DNA of 64,000 nucleotides from Chrysoporthe austroafricana (GCA_001051155.2 JYIP02000006.1:620001-684000), one strand, 5' to 3'. Counted from the first letter of the stretch, positions 34,237 through 46,776 are shown. Notes: generated from the sequence alone by a model not told the origin. Numbers and translations: made by a program.

Positions 34237-35841
34237 ATGCTGACCGACAAGGAGATCGAGGACGCCACAAAGCAGCTGGCAGACTACCGCGGCAGCGATG
34301 CTCTCGCGGCCATTCTCGACACCCACGAGAGGCTGATCGAGAAGTACAGGCGGCTCAAGAGCGACTACGAGGAGGAGCGGGAGGCGCGGGAGCGCTACAA
34401 GCAGCTGGCCCGCGGCCAGGAGCGCAACCCTTTCGTCCTGGTCCTGGTCGACGGCGATGGCTACGTCTTCGATGACGGCCTCGTCGCCGCCGGCGCCGAG
34501 GGCGGCTCCCGCGCCGCCCAGCTGCTGAACGACGGCATCAGGGCCAGCCTGCGCAAGAAGGGCCTCGAGCACTGTGAGACCATGGTCCGTGTCTACGCCA
34601 ACGTCGCCGGCCTGTCCAAGGCCCTGAGCAAGGCGGGTCTCGTCGGCCCCGAGAAGCGCTCCCTGGCACCTTTCATCGCCAGCTTCAACCGGTCCTATCC
34701 CCTTACCGACTTTGTCGACGCTGGCGAGCTCAAGGAGAACGCCGACTTCAAGCTACGGGGGCTGCTGCGCCTCTATGCCGAGAACGCCCAGTGCAAGCAC
34801 ATCTACTTTGCCGCGTGCCACGACGCCGGCTACGTCTCCGACCTTACCCAGTACCGGAACCACGGCGACCGCGTCACCCTCGTCAAGACGCCCGGCCTGC
34901 TGTTCCACGAGGAGTTCACCAAGCTTGGCCTGGGGGTCGAGGAGCTGGCCGGCGTCTTCCGCCCGGCAGGTTCCGCCATGGACGCCATATACCCCAAGCC
35001 GCCCCAGATCCTGCCGCACAACAAGTCTGCCGCGCCCGTCCCGTCCTCGTCCCCGGCGCCTGCAAAGGCCCAGCTTCCGGGCACCGTCGAGATCTGTCAG
35101 TTTCACAGGATAGGAAAGTGCAGATACGGCAGCGCCTGCAAAAAACTGCACGTCAACCCGCCGCTAACGCCCCTACCAACCCGTACCAGCCTGAGATCAT
35201 CTCGAGGCTGGCGATATGAAAACGGTCTTTCCGACTATGACGGCGTGGGAGGCCCAGACAGCGCTCGCGAGGGCCCTCAGAGGAACTACCTGCAGCAGGT
35301 CGACCTTTTGAGACAGCTGCCCAGGAGGGAAGACATCCTAGCCGGTCACGTTGCCGTCAACAAGCATGACCAGCGTTTAGACGCCTATATGCCACCACCT
35401 GACCCCGATGCCGAAAGTCGCCTCAGGGCTCGCTCTGCCAGTGGGAGACTTTGCAACGCGAAGCAGCTCAGGGGCTCATGCGGCACCCCGGGCTGCGAGT
35501 ACGACCACGGTCACCTCGACGAAGACCTCAAACCCGCCCTCGAATGGCTTGCCCGCTCTCTCCCCTGCGCTAAGCGCAGTAATTGTCGGAATGCAGCCTG
35601 CCTATCTGGTCACGTGTGTCTGAAGCCGGACTGCAAGCATTATGGTACCGGCAAGGCCTATTGCAAGATAGGCTTCCCTCTGCACTTGATTGAACTGGCT
35701 GTCGATCGTTACGTCCCTGCCACTGTGGGTTGGCACGCCAGCAACGGGGAACTTGATTACACCTTCTCAGTAAGCGCTTCCATCACCGAAGACGAGGATG
35801 ACGATGAAGGGAACACCCGCTTGGGCGGCACTTCAATTTAG
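34237..35841 (+). CDS. CCCH zinc-finger protein with NYN/PIN-like domain
   Basis: A single exon encodes 534 residues. A coiled-coil segment (about 30-60) precedes a domain at 65-250 that starts F-V-L-V-L-V-D-G-D-G-Y. This acidic strand resembles NYN/PIN-type nuclease folds and the fungal DUF associated with CCCH proteins. Zinc fingers follow: CCCH1 (Cys287-x7-Cys-x5-Cys-x3-His305), CCCH2 (Cys406-x8-Cys-x4-Cys-x3-His424) and a shorter CCCH3 (Cys444-x5-Cys-x4-Cys-x3-His459), then additional Cys up to 476. The C-terminus is acidic (E-D-E-D-D-D-E). By family, such proteins bind RNA or DNA; nuclease activity is inference. Codon use is strongly G/C-ending in the first half and relaxes after about residue 305. 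Confidence 0.88.
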   Translation: MLTDKEIEDATKQLADYRGSDALAAILDTHERLIEKYRRLKSDYEEEREARERYKQLARGQERNPFVLVLVDGDGYVFDDGLVAAGAEGGSRAAQLLNDGIRASLRKKGLEHCETMVRVYANVAGLSKALSKAGLVGPEKRSLAPFIASFNRSYPLTDFVDAGELKENADFKLRGLLRLYAENAQCKHIYFAACHDAGYVSDLTQYRNHGDRVTLVKTPGLLFHEEFTKLGLGVEELAGVFRPAGSAMDAIYPKPPQILPHNKSAAPVPSSSPAPAKAQLPGTVEICQFHRIGKCRYGSACKKLHVNPPLTPLPTRTSLRSSRGWRYENGLSDYDGVGGPDSAREGPQRNYLQQVDLLRQLPRREDILAGHVAVNKHDQRLDAYMPPPDPDAESRLRARSASGRLCNAKQLRGSCGTPGCEYDHGHLDEDLKPALEWLARSLPCAKRSNCRNAACLSGHVCLKPDCKHYGTGKAYCKIGFPLHLIELAVDRYVPATVGWHASNGELDYTFSVSASITEDEDDDEGNTRLGGTSI

Positions 35842-38800
35842 TGGCTGGTCATCTATGCGGCGGTGCCTACCGTCAGGATACTTACAATGTACAAGATACG
35901 ACCTCTTGTTGCGCAAGGCATGTCTGGCGACCATTTATCCCTGCCGGCATGAGGGCGTATTTGAGGTTGTGAAAATGCGGACTTAAAGTGTACAGCTGCT
36001 CGCACCTGAACAGGGCGAGAAGGCTTCGATGATGGTCGAGGCCTAATGACTAAGATCAGAACAAAGGAGCACTGACGTGGAAGGCTCCGCCGTGTGATGG
36101 CGGCAGGATCACCGAAAACACCTACTACTAAAACTACGGATCTTCAGAGCCCGCCTCCAGCGCCATCTACGATGGATGGCTATCGGTGGGACAGTGGCCG
36201 CGGAGAATGATGATCTTACGAATAACAGACCGAGAGAGACGAAACGGAGGGAGAGGGCTGCCTTTGGCGCTGACTAACACGAATTACTGCCAAGCAGCTG
36301 GTTGTAAAATTTCAAAAAAGAGACCAAGGGGCCGAAGAAAGTGGCTGTTTCGTCTTTAACCTCGGGAACAGCATGGTATCCAGGAGACAAGATTCTGCTT
36401 AGGGCGGTCTTCTAAGTGAGAATCTGAGGAGACTTTTAAGAAGGGGAAAGGTAGAAGTTTCGGTCGCGGGGTAGTGCGTTCTCGTGGATACTGGGCTTCA
36501 GGAAGTCGGTGCATGCTGTGCTGGTTTGCTATGAACCCAAAAACAAACACAATGCATGTAAGGCAGGAAAAATGGTGCCTCGGTCGACTAAAATGGCTGC
36601 GATTTAATGCTGCCCGCGAGCAGTACGGTGGAATATCACCTGCTTGTGTACTCAGAGGAGCACGTGTGAGACCGGCTTCGGACCTAGTCAGACTATGGAC
36701 ATACAGCTAGAATGCTAGAACGCCCCTTCAAATCGAGATTCTCACCTGATATGTTTCATCCTTCCCGTCTGGTCCTGTCTGATAGTCTCGACCGCCACCA
36801 TCGACGTTGCTTTACCGAAGGACATCCCGGCGGCACTAGAAAAGAGGCGCATCCCCCCTTTCCTCCACAGAGATTGAATGATTGTATCAGTGGTCTAGAT
36901 GAGTTCCGGAGAATGCCTTGCCGGAACAGTCCTTGTGCTTATAACGCAATACTTGTGTGCAGTGAATCAGCGTCTAGGAGAGCCCTAGAAAATAGAAAAG
37001 GTCTAGTTGATCCAGAACAATAACACCCGGGACAGGGATCCGAGAAAGGAAGACTAGATACCGGAAATCTACACTGAAGCAGTCGCGGACTTGGGATACG
37101 ACTCAAGACTAGACGTCGCCTGTGCGAGAATGCGAATCTTGTTTTCATGCTTCTCTCTTCACTGTCCACAAGGGAAGCTAGAGTTTACCTGGTTACGCGA
37201 CGAGTAGTCCTGATACTAAGCAAATACTTGTCAAATGTTGGCCTTTCCATAGCATACGTCGCTATCAGCGCCGTGTAGTCCAGCTTTACCATGATCACAG
37301 ACCTATTGCAACAACGACAGTCAGAAGCCAGTGAGACCGAGCAAGGTTCCGCGAAATGCTCTGGGCAACTGAACGATGTTCCTTCCAGCAGCTTCAAGGA
37401 TGCTGATGATCAACCCTACCACTTGCCTCTTTTGACCCAGATAGATTCAGGGAGTTCATCCTGTACCCATGTCGACACTGAAGTAAAGGTACGAACTCTA
37501 GAGCGTTTGGCTCGGCAAAGGGTAGTGTAGGTTCGTTGTGGGCGCTCCTTTAACCGGTGCGGAACTCTTAAAGATGCCGTGATGACCGTTTAAAGGCGCA
37601 CAACAATCGTGTCTCGGACTCAGGAGCCGTCCTGGCAATGGTTCTTATTTTGTTGACAACCAGATTATACATCGGTCGAAGCAGTAAGCTACATGACTGC
37701 GTTGTGTTTGCAAAGCTTTTCATTCCTCTTTCCTGTTTCGTTTTTTTTTGGGGGGGGCAAGGGGGGCGGTGTAAGGTAGTGGCAAATCTTCATAAATTCT
37801 AACTTAATCTTGATCTCGGTCTTGCTTAGTGGAAGAACGGTCTAGGCTTTCCTCAGCCCTAGATGCATATGAGAAATTAACCGCGTTCATTAGTCAAAAA
37901 TGTTTTTTGCTTATGTGAAACATTGTTGGGGGCAAAGTTGCTGTTTTAAGTAATCTAATAATTCAAGCCACAATGTCTGACTCCTACTCGAGCCAATAGT
38001 GTCACCGATGTGCAATTCTCAGCTACGCTTCTAAGTTTCCCAATTTGGTTTCTGTGCCGTGCTCGCCGGAGAGCTTGACTTCACGGTAATGGATCCGCGT
38101 ATAACCTATGCTTTGCTTCGTCTGTACTTGTTTAGTCTGGAGAATATGTGCTGATTTCCCGATTGAGCATGTCCAGCCGACTTGGCAAATGGCAGAATCT
38201 TCACCGTTACAAGAATCGAGCCAGGTAGATTCAGTGCCATATAGCCAAGAGCCTGTTTGCAGTCTGATATTAGACTCATGCACAACCCGGATCTAAGCGC
38301 ACGTTGACAAGTTCGGAGGCACTGGCACTGGAGCAGTGCATGTCGCATTATTTCCGGAATCATGCGAGCATATTAATGAGAAAGTAGTAGTGTACCTTGG
38401 CGTCTTTCTGTTGCATGTCGGTCTGAGATGCAAGCTACTGTAATTATTTCCTTACCATGTGTCTTGAGTCGTTATCCGAAAATCTAGTGAGCGTGATGCT
38501 ATCAGCAGCACTTCCATAAGTGAAATGCCCTCCTGGAGTTTAGGTTTTCAGGTAGGGTCTAGCTTTCGTTAATGGACCCGTTGAAACGACGCTGTCGGCG
38601 GCTGAAAGTGACATGTTTAGCAGCTTCCGAAATGGCGTCCGACTAGTTCAGGAGGATTATAAACTACCAGGTGGACACATGATCTGGTTCAGCCGTTCTA
38701 ATGGCTGCAGCCAGCTGGCACGGCTGGGTAACGAAACCTTGCCTCCAGCCCTCATAAAGCTGACAATGCTCAAAGCTACTAACGACGCCAGAGACGCTAG

Positions 38801-39681
38801 GATGTTGTTCTACCCCGTCGTAGCTCAAATGCAAAAGGTGGCTTTCAGCTTCATTGAGCACGTTCTCACATCACGCGAAGAACTCTGCATGGAGCCACCA
38901 GGCCTTTAGAACAATTTGTCTCACATCGCTCGTTCTTGAATGGTTCCCACAAATAGTGACCATAGGAACGTGGAGGCTGGGGGGCTTGTATTGTTCTGCT
39001 CATTTTCGTCATCTGGGTGCTTTATGTCGGGCCAGCCCTTGTCAACTTGCGACATCATCGCAGTAATAAAAGTGTAATCATCATCATTTTATGACTTACC
39101 AGCGTTTTAAGTTTATCCATCGGCATCTGCTTATTTGAAACTCACTAGCATGCACTCTCTCACTGCCTACTTGATTCGTTTGGCTCTCTCTAACCTAGGC
39201 ACATATAGTTTCGCTATCATCTATGCGGTCCTTGCCACTTGTTTTGTATCCGGCTACAGCTCAGCTATGGTGAACTCTTGTAATGTGGTATAATGCGTGT
39301 CAAAATATATTGCAGGTTTTGAGACGTCGTCATATCAAATTGCATTGCTGGCATGACCCGGCTCTGCTTTACGGTACACGACACTTCGTAAACAAGCTTC
39401 ATATTTTACTAAGTGATCCTGTTCATGATTTACAATACCCAAGATGTCCAACTAGATGCCTTGATATTTATGCATATGTCCTGCCAGTGTGAAAGACCCA
39501 GATGCACTATCCTAGTAGCATTTAGGTATCAGTTCGCAGAGACTCTATCTAGATTTTTATCACCTTCACTATAAGTATCGTAAGTTCTGATAAACCTAAA
39601 GCTCCTCGGTTTAATGGACTTTTCTCAACCAATTTATTCTCAATCAACTTCCCTTTTCTACAGGATCTTTATATGCCCTAA
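35842..39681. other. Geneless transition zone
   Basis: This 3.8-kb region has no supportable gene. Composition drifts from balanced to AT-richer towards the transposon nest. A T-run followed by G-runs lies near 37741-37765. Short open frames (under 105 codons) appear on both strands without signatures. Confidence 0.5.
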
Positions 39682-39966
39682 ATGAAGCCATATACCGAAT
39701 TTGAGCTTGCTCAGGCTATCGAGGCTATCAAAAATAGCCTATCTGTACGCAAGGCCTCAAAAGAATAGGGTATTCCAAGGACTATATTTCGTTACCGTCT
39801 AAAAGGAACAGAATTATATAAAACAGCTTACGAAAACTAGCAAAGGCTTTCAATTACTTAAGAAAAGAAGCTCGTTGAATGGATCTCTATTCAGGAAAGC
39901 TTAAGGTTTCCACCCAGTCATTCAGAACTGAGGTTCTTCGCCCAGAAGATCCTTTATATCCGTAAG
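39682..39966 (+). pseudogene. Pogo/Fot1-like transposase, N-terminal fragment
   Basis: Starting at the ATG, the frame reads as the N-terminal helix-turn-helix region of a pogo/Fot1-type transposase. It has A-I-E-A-I-K, A-S-K-E then stop then G-I-P-R-T-I-F-R-Y-R-L (HTH_psq). Next come L-S-I-T, a stop, E-K-K-L-V-E-W-I and P-P-S-H-S-E-L-R (the CENP-B/Tc5-type HTH). Three in-frame stops occur, each where Gln or Glu/Gln would be expected, consistent with C-to-T RIP changes. The fragment ends abruptly where a reversed LTR begins at 39967, so the element was split by that insertion. The catalytic DDE part is not in the window. Confidence 0.7.
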
Positions 39967-40145
39967 TGTTATAACTTAACATGCAAACCAGGGTGCAGCA
40001 CCAAAGCTACCCAGAACGGCCCACTTAGTGCCAGGATTTTCAGGCTTAGCTACAGAACTAACCAAACGCTTATATAAGCAAGGGTTAGGGTTAGAATAAT
40101 TAGAATAGCTAAGCTATTCAAGCTATCTTAACTGAAGAGCTGGAT
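39967..40145 (+). mobile_element. LTR E, first part, opposite orientation to A-D
   Basis: It begins TGTTATAA. For about 170 bp it matches the reverse complement of the right ends of LTRs B and D (shared words include AGCTACCCAGAACG and CTTATATAAG). It is cut at 40145 by element A and resumes at 54968. Because U3 comes first on the plus strand and no purine tract precedes it, it is a 5' LTR or a solo LTR of an element whose coding strand would be plus. Confidence 0.75.
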
Positions 40146-40592
40146 TGTTATAAACGCTGCAGTAATCCTAAAACAAACTGTAAGGTTAAAGGGTTTATAC
40201 TAGCAAGAGCGGTACCAAATATAGCCTTGTATACCGGAAACTTGTTTAACAAACGTTTGCAATATTTATAAGCTTATAAGGCTATTATTTGAAAGTATAA
40301 TAAGGTTCAAGTAGTATTTAGATTTACGACTGAAAAGCTATAATAATCTATTTAATAAATATCCTATCCTTATATATCCAGCTCTTTAATCCTGGACCGA
40401 TAAGACCGTTATCGATCTTGTCGGTCTATTTAGGACTATCAGGACCGATAGCGATTTTATCGGTCCAACCCTTAACTTTAGATTATATAATCCCTATAGG
40501 TATTCCTTAATAGGATTATAGCGCAAGCTGGCCTGTTAGCTTTTCCCGGCTTCTGGTACGGTAGCAGGCCGTCCTTATATTGGGTTATAATA
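40146..40592 (-). mobile_element. LTR of element A, left copy (447 bp)
   Basis: It starts TGTTATAA and ends TTATAATA (ancestral TTATAACA). It is the same length as the copy at 54521-54967 and differs from it almost only by transitions. With pol on the minus strand this is the 3' LTR. The right half holds a type-A palindromic core (GGACCGATA...TATCGGTCC, about 40394-40470). Confidence 0.85.
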
Positions 40593-40605
40593 TTATCCTT
40601 TTCCT
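40593..40605 (-). promoter_or_regulatory. Polypurine tract, element A
   Basis: Minus-strand AGGAAAAGGATAA directly abuts the 3' LTR. Equivalent purine tracts sit in the same place in elements B, C and D, which fixes the transcription orientation as minus. Confidence 0.6.
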
Positions 40606-40689
40606 GTCGATTATCGTCCTTAATAATTTTCCGTAAGGCCTTTATTAACCTCTTTCTTCTTATATTCTTTTCCTAATTAGGATATCTTG

Positions 40690-41286
40690 CAAAATCGAAA
40701 AACGCTTTTATAAGAAAACGGATTAAAGCAATACCTTCTGGCTTACGGTTTTTTCTCGCTATTCCGAAATGCTTGCGTATTTTTCCTGTTCGGATTGTAA
40801 TCTTTTTTATTACGTTTCGGAAAAGGATTCTTTACGTTATACCGAATATATTCGTAACAAGCATAGTAATTGCGATATAGCAAGTCTTATCCCTATTTAG
40901 ATATAACGGATCGTAAAATAGCATTTTCAAATTAAAGCGGAATTGGATGCTGCTAAGAAGGAAGCTATACTAGCTAATGCTAAAGTTTTTCAGCTACGGA
41001 AGCAATGCCGGTTATAGGCTAAGAAAATAGCTCGTATAGTATATTGGGGCTTGGATATTATCGAAGAGCTAGAGCGGCTGGAAGCGGAAAAGGCGAAAGA
41101 GGAGCGTTATAAGGCTAAAGCTAAGCATCGTTCTTTAGAGGCTTTAATTCCTGAAAGCCCTTTTCTTAAGAGTTTTAACCTGAATGCTGCCTTATAGCAA
41201 TTTGGTTCTAATATTAACTGGTCTGCTATTGACCTGACTGTAAAATATAAGAATATACTGGGTTTTTTTGATTATTTTTCTGGCTA
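40690..41286 (+). pseudogene. Antisense Cys-motif/coiled-coil ORF, element A copy
   Basis: On the plus strand, opposite to pol, broken frames read C-S-D-C, then V-S-E-K-D-S, Y-T-E-Y-I-R and a long helical segment (E-E-L-E-R-L-E-A-E-K-A-K-E-E). They end in P-E-S-P-F-L-K-S-F and Q-F-G-S-N-I-N-W-S. The same series occurs at the same place in elements B, C and D. Stops and at least one frame change are present. Boundaries are approximate. Confidence 0.65.
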
Positions 41287-44200
41287 GCTAGTTAATTGCT
41301 TTTCCTAATATTTTTCGAATGCTTGTTATGCATTATTTAAATTATTAACTAGTTTTTAGCTATTTTCGCTTGAATAGTATTTTTTCTATTTGATTAAGTA
41401 TTCTTTATGCTTAATTAGTTTTCGATATTTGAAAATCCGTTCGATTTCGTATTTTAGTTCGTTAGTTTTAATTTATATTAATTTATCCGTTTTGGTTATT
41501 TTCAGGGCTAGTTCGAAAAATAAGATATAGAATACCGGGTAGATTTTCATTTTATAAGGTAATATAAATTCGAAATTAATATCCGAGATTTTCTTTAGGA
41601 TTTTGAATAGGCTAAGTTTCTTATAATTTAGCGAGTAAAAAGGTTTTATTATTCTAATATATTCTTTTCGCTAAATAAGATAGATTTTATCCTTTTCTTA
41701 TAGGATTGGTTTCTTAATCCTTTTAGAATTAGCGTATTTTATTATTTTTTTTTGTATAAATTTCAGTTTTTCTTAAAGTTCTTTTTGAATTCTTTTAATC
41801 TTCCGGATTCGTTTTTCTGCTATTTCTGTATTTGTTCCTAATAGTTCGTTATAATAAGCTATCGGGTTACAGCTATAAAATATATAAAATAATAATTTTT
41901 TCATTATGCTTATATTTGCGCTATTATATGCGAATTATGCTAATAATAGCAGGTTAATTCAATTATTTTATTCGTAATTTATATAATATTTTAAATATTG
42001 CTTAACAATCTAATTTATTTATTCTATTTATTTATCTATTTATAAGTAAAATGCTATAAATATTTTTTGTTATATTCTAAGTAATTTTATAAGTAAGGAT
42101 TAGAAATTTGATATAAATTTTCTGTTTTTATCGGAAATAATTTCTTTAAATATATTATAATTGGCTATAACTATTCTAAGAAATATATATATAAAGTCTT
42201 TTGCTATACTGCTTTTTTTATATAAAAAGAAATAAACGTATTTATTTAGTTTGCAAATTATTATTAAAATACTATTGTATTATACTTTAGTTAAAAGTTC
42301 TTGTAAAAAGAGTAACTTAATAATAAAATCCTAGCTAATAGATTGCTAAACTGCTTTCGGAATAAGGAACGGTTAGAATAATCTATAGGGCTTATAATAT
42401 TTAATCTTGTTTTTCTTATAGCTATCGTATTTTCGTAAAATTATTTCAATCTTTTTTTTCAATCCTAAAAAGTTCCAATATCTCTTGATTCTTTTATATA
42501 TAGCTCTGATTCCTTAATAGCTTTATACGATTGCATTATATATATTTCTAATATATTCGTTTTGTTTTTCCGGGATTATATTTTCTAATTTTTTTTTATT
42601 ATTAGAGATTCTGATAATTGTATTAAGTTCTCTAGCTTTATTTACAAAATTGCTATTCTTATTTTGTTAGAAGATATTCTAAAGCTTTTTGAATTCCGTA
42701 TTCTAATAATCTAATCGTTTGCTAAATATATTTGCTTTGCTATTCTCGAATCTTTTGCAATAAATAATCTTTAAATCGAATTATAAAAAGAATTCCGCTT
42801 ATTTAACTTATTATTTATTTAAGACTTTTATTATTATAAATATTATTAGGTTTTTATAATCGGAATATATTATAATCTAATATTTGGTTCCGATTAAATA
42901 GTACTGTTATTTTTCAAATGCTTTTATAATTGCCATTAATTCCTTATCCGGAATGCTATAATTGAATTCTAAGCTATTTAATTTCTTTAAAAAATTGCTT
43001 ATAATCCTGAAACGTTTTTAGTTATCTCATTAACCAAGTTATTTTCCGAATATATAATCTGATATATCAATTTCGATTTCAAATAGCTTATTTAAGTTTA
43101 TTTTGCAAAATATAAATTCTAATATAATTTATTTCTTAATTTCGTTAAATATTTCTTATGCTTTTTATATCTATTCGAATTTCTAATCTTTTTTCGTAAA
43201 ATTTGTAAAAGGGTATGCAATTTTGCTATAATTTCGAATAAATTATTAATAAAAGTTAGCATAACCGAGAAATATTCTAATTTTCTTAATTTTTTTGAAT
43301 ATAAGCTATTCTTTTATTGCTTAAATTTTATTTTTCTATATACTAATTTTATTTAATTTTATTATATAACCGAAATAATTGATTTTTTATTAATAAAAAT
43401 AATATTTATTTAATTCGATTAAGAATTTATTATCTTGCAAAATCTAAAATACTTGCTATATATACTATTTATATAATTCAAGATTTCTTGAATAAATAAA
43501 AATATTATTAAAGTAAACGATAATAATAATATTTAAATATTTGCGGAAAATATCGTTAATCATTTCTTGAAAAAATGCAAATGCATTAATTAATCCAAAA
43601 GGTAAAATTATATACTCAAAATATCGGTAATAAGTCCTAAATGCTATTTTCCAAATATCGTTTTTCTTAATCCGAATATAATAATACTCTTCTTTAAAGT
43701 TTAATATAATAAATTAATTTGCTCTAATTAATCGGTTTTGCATTTCTCTTATTAGAAATAAGGAATAGCGGTTCTTAATCGTAATATTATTAAGCTATCA
43801 ATAATTTATATAAAATCGTAATTTGCTATTTTTCTTAAGTATAAATAGAATCGAGTATTTTGCAAATAATTGCAATTTCCGTATATAGCTTTTCTTTAGA
43901 TTTTCGTTAATATATTCTTTAAGTATTTCGAGCTTTGCTTAATTGAGCTTATAAATAGAATAATTTTGGGATTTTTTTTTTTAATAGAATTTTATAATCA
44001 AAAAAGCTATATTCTAATAAACCGGTATCGAATTTCTTTTATTATAGTTTCTTGAATTCGTAATATTCTTTTAATATATTTTCGAATTCAAATAATAGTC
44101 TTTTTTCGTTTTTTGAAATTTAGAAAAATAAAAAGTATCGTTAAGCATATTTTGCTTTGCTTGCTTCTTATCGTTATTTTCAGAGCTTAACTTTCAGTAG

Positions 44201-45654
44201 CTTTAAATATTTATTATTTATTAGCTCAAATTTCTTTCTGTAATTTTTCTGTATTTATTATTTTGGAAGCGGTATTTCCTTATAATTTTATAGCCTATAT
44301 AGCTTTATAACGCTTTGTGCTAAATTAGCTTTCTATTAATTGCTAGCTATTTAAATTTCTAGTCCGTTTTTAATTTATACTTATAAATTCGAAATATTCG
44401 TAACCTTTCCTTATCCTTTAGCAAGTCTATTTGCTTTAAAGGTATATTTAAGCCTATTTAAGCGCATATTCTTAATGCTATTCTTAATAATTAAGACTTT
44501 CCCTTTTCCGTTAATTATAACCTTTTCAGTAAATATAGCTTATTCTTATAAAATCTAATTAATAGTCCAATCGATTCGAAAGTTATGCTTTTTAAGCCAA
44601 AATATTCCTAAAATTAGCTCGTATTATGCTATATTTATAATATCGAAAGTAATATTTATTATAAGGCTTTAAATCGAAATAAATAAGTAATTAATTTCTA
44701 TATCGATTATATTAAAATTATATATAACCGCTTTTCCTTTTACAGTATTAAGTTTATAAGAGTTCTTTTTCTATATTTAAAGAATTTATTTTTTATTAAT
44801 AATTTCTAGCAAAATAAAATTTCCTTATATACCGCTATTTAAAAATGCGCTATATCGTTACCCGTTAATATATATATTTAATATAATATATTTCTCGTTT
44901 TCTTTCATAATCGTATATAAGGATTTCGTAATCCTGATCGGCTATTATTCCGTTATAAGCAATCTTTCCCTTTTGGGATATTTTAAGTTTTTTTTGCTAT
45001 TTGCTTTGCTAGCTTTCGTATTTAGTTTTAGCTATATTGCTTTGCTTTCTTAGCTTTTTGCAATCGATACTATTCTTTAGCTTTATTTTATATATAAATA
45101 GAATATGCTATAATATAGCATTATTCCTATATTGTTTTTCTTTAAACGCACTTTTACGGATAATCGTTAAGCAGTTTAATATAAGCATTATTATTTTCGA
45201 TATGCAAGATTTTTCTGTATTTTCTTCGGGATTCTATAATGAATTGAATTAATTAATTCTATTTTCTAATTAGAAATTAATTATATTTGATTTTCTCGTT
45301 AAAGTATATTTAGCAGTTATAGTAAATATAGCATATCTAGGCAAGTTTATAATAACGAGGGTATAAGTAATTAATCCTTCTATTTTTCTGAAATTTGCAT
45401 TTGCTATTTTGAAACAGAATGCTTTGGAAGAATTTTTGTAATATAAGCCTATAAATAAGGTACTCAATTTTCATATGCTTAAACTTCTAGCTATTTTGCT
45501 TTAATTATTCCTATTTTGCGTATTAAATAACCGTTTTTTCCGTTTTCGTATTAAGTTCTTTTTCGAATATAAAGGTTAGTAAATTATCCAGCTATTTATC
45601 TTATAGCGCTATTTCTTCAAGTATAGCATTAAGTATTTCTATTTTCTAAGTATT

Positions 45655-46093
45655 TGTTATAAACGCTATAGCAATCCCGAAATATACTGTAAGGTTAAGA
45701 AGTTTATGCTAGCAAGAGCAGTATTAAATATAAGCTTTGAGTATAGAAATACGATTACTGAGTATTGCAATATTTATAAGCTTTAAGCGGCTATTAATAG
45801 TAAGATCCGATTGATATTTAAATTGATAACTGAAAAGCTATTACTATTTATTTAGTAAATATCTAATCCTTATATATCCAGCTTTTCAATATAAGATTAT
45901 TGGCTTATTAAGTAAGCTAATAAGCCTGGCTCGCTAGCTTACTTAGTAATCCAATAATCTTTATCTTATCTTAACCCTTGCTTATATAAGCATTTGTATA
46001 GTTTTGCGGTTAAGCCTGAAAATCCTAATACCGAATAAGTCGTTCTGGGTAGCTTCAGTACCGGAACTTAATTCTATACATTAGTTTATAATA
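45655..46093 (-). mobile_element. LTR of element B, left copy (439 bp)
   Basis: It begins TGTTATAA and ends TTATAATA. It is exactly as long as the right copy (52710-53148), with differences restricted almost wholly to transitions. The right half (U3 in element orientation) carries the type-B palindrome around GATTATTGG...CCAATAATC (about 45896-45962) and a palindromic CTTATATAAG near 45984. Confidence 0.9.
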
Positions 46094-46102
46094 TTATCCC
46101 CC
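46094..46102 (-). promoter_or_regulatory. Polypurine tract, element B
   Basis: Minus-strand GGGGGATAA abuts the 3' LTR of B; its position is conserved with elements A, C and D. Confidence 0.55.
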
Positions 46103-46194
46103 GACTTATCGGTTGATATTCTTATTAATTTCTGTAAGCTCCCCTAGTCTTTATTACTACTTATCGTACCTTCTTAACCAGGATATCGGGTAAG

Positions 46195-46776
46195 GTGCAA
46201 AAGAATCGTTCGCTTAAAACCTAGCGTTGTAATTCTCTTTTAAAGGCAATTCTCCAATACGCTATTCAAATGCCTTTCTATTCGTTTTGTAAGGGTCGTA
46301 ATATTCCGATTTGCCAGGTTTCCGAACGGGATTCCTCTTATTATTCAGAATGCGTACGGCTTAATCGTTCCCGTTACGATATATTGGGCGTTATTTCCGA
46401 CAAGTTGCGCAAGATAGCTTATTATTATAAAAAACTGGAAAATGAATTGGAAGCGGCGGAAGAGAAAGTCTTCCGTTTTCGATACCAAAAGCGTATATAG
46501 TATGAGAAGATAATACGGGCCGTTTGTCAGGGAATTAATAGTATAAAGGAGTTAGAAAAGCTAGAAGCCGAAGAGGTTAAAGAAGAGCATTGTAAGGCCG
46601 AGGCCGAGCGTCGTGCTATAAAGCTTTTCGTTCCTGAAAGTCCTCTTCCTGAGAGTTTCGATTTTGAAGCCGCCTTGCAGCAGTTTGGTTCTGAAATTGA
46701 TTGGTCTGTTATTATTTTAGAGGTTGGGCTCGAAAATGCGGCCGGTTCTTTTAGTATTAGCTATCTTTCTAATTAA
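46195..46776 (+). pseudogene. Antisense Cys-motif/coiled-coil ORF, element B copy
   Basis: The plus-strand frame of 194 codons (start now GTG, ATG in copy D) has stops after K-T, after Y-Q-K-R-I and at its end. It reads F-Y-S-F-C, I-C-Q-V-S-E-R-D-S, Y-S-E-C-V-R and S-R-Y-D-I-L. A Glu/Lys-rich coiled coil follows (K-L-E-N-E-L-E-A-A-E-E and K-E-L-E-K-L-E-A-E-E), then P-E-S-P-L-P-E-S-F-D-F and Q-Q-F-G-S-E-I-D-W-S. The Cys pattern resembles a degenerate CxxC...CxECxR zinc motif. It lies between the integrase end and the 3' LTR on the opposite strand to pol. No named domain is recognised. It is the best preserved copy after D. Confidence 0.75.

Noticed and set aside
40079..40095. Two telomere-like TTAGGG units
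   Set aside because: Only two units inside LTR E, whose relatives show the related GGTTAAG at the same place.
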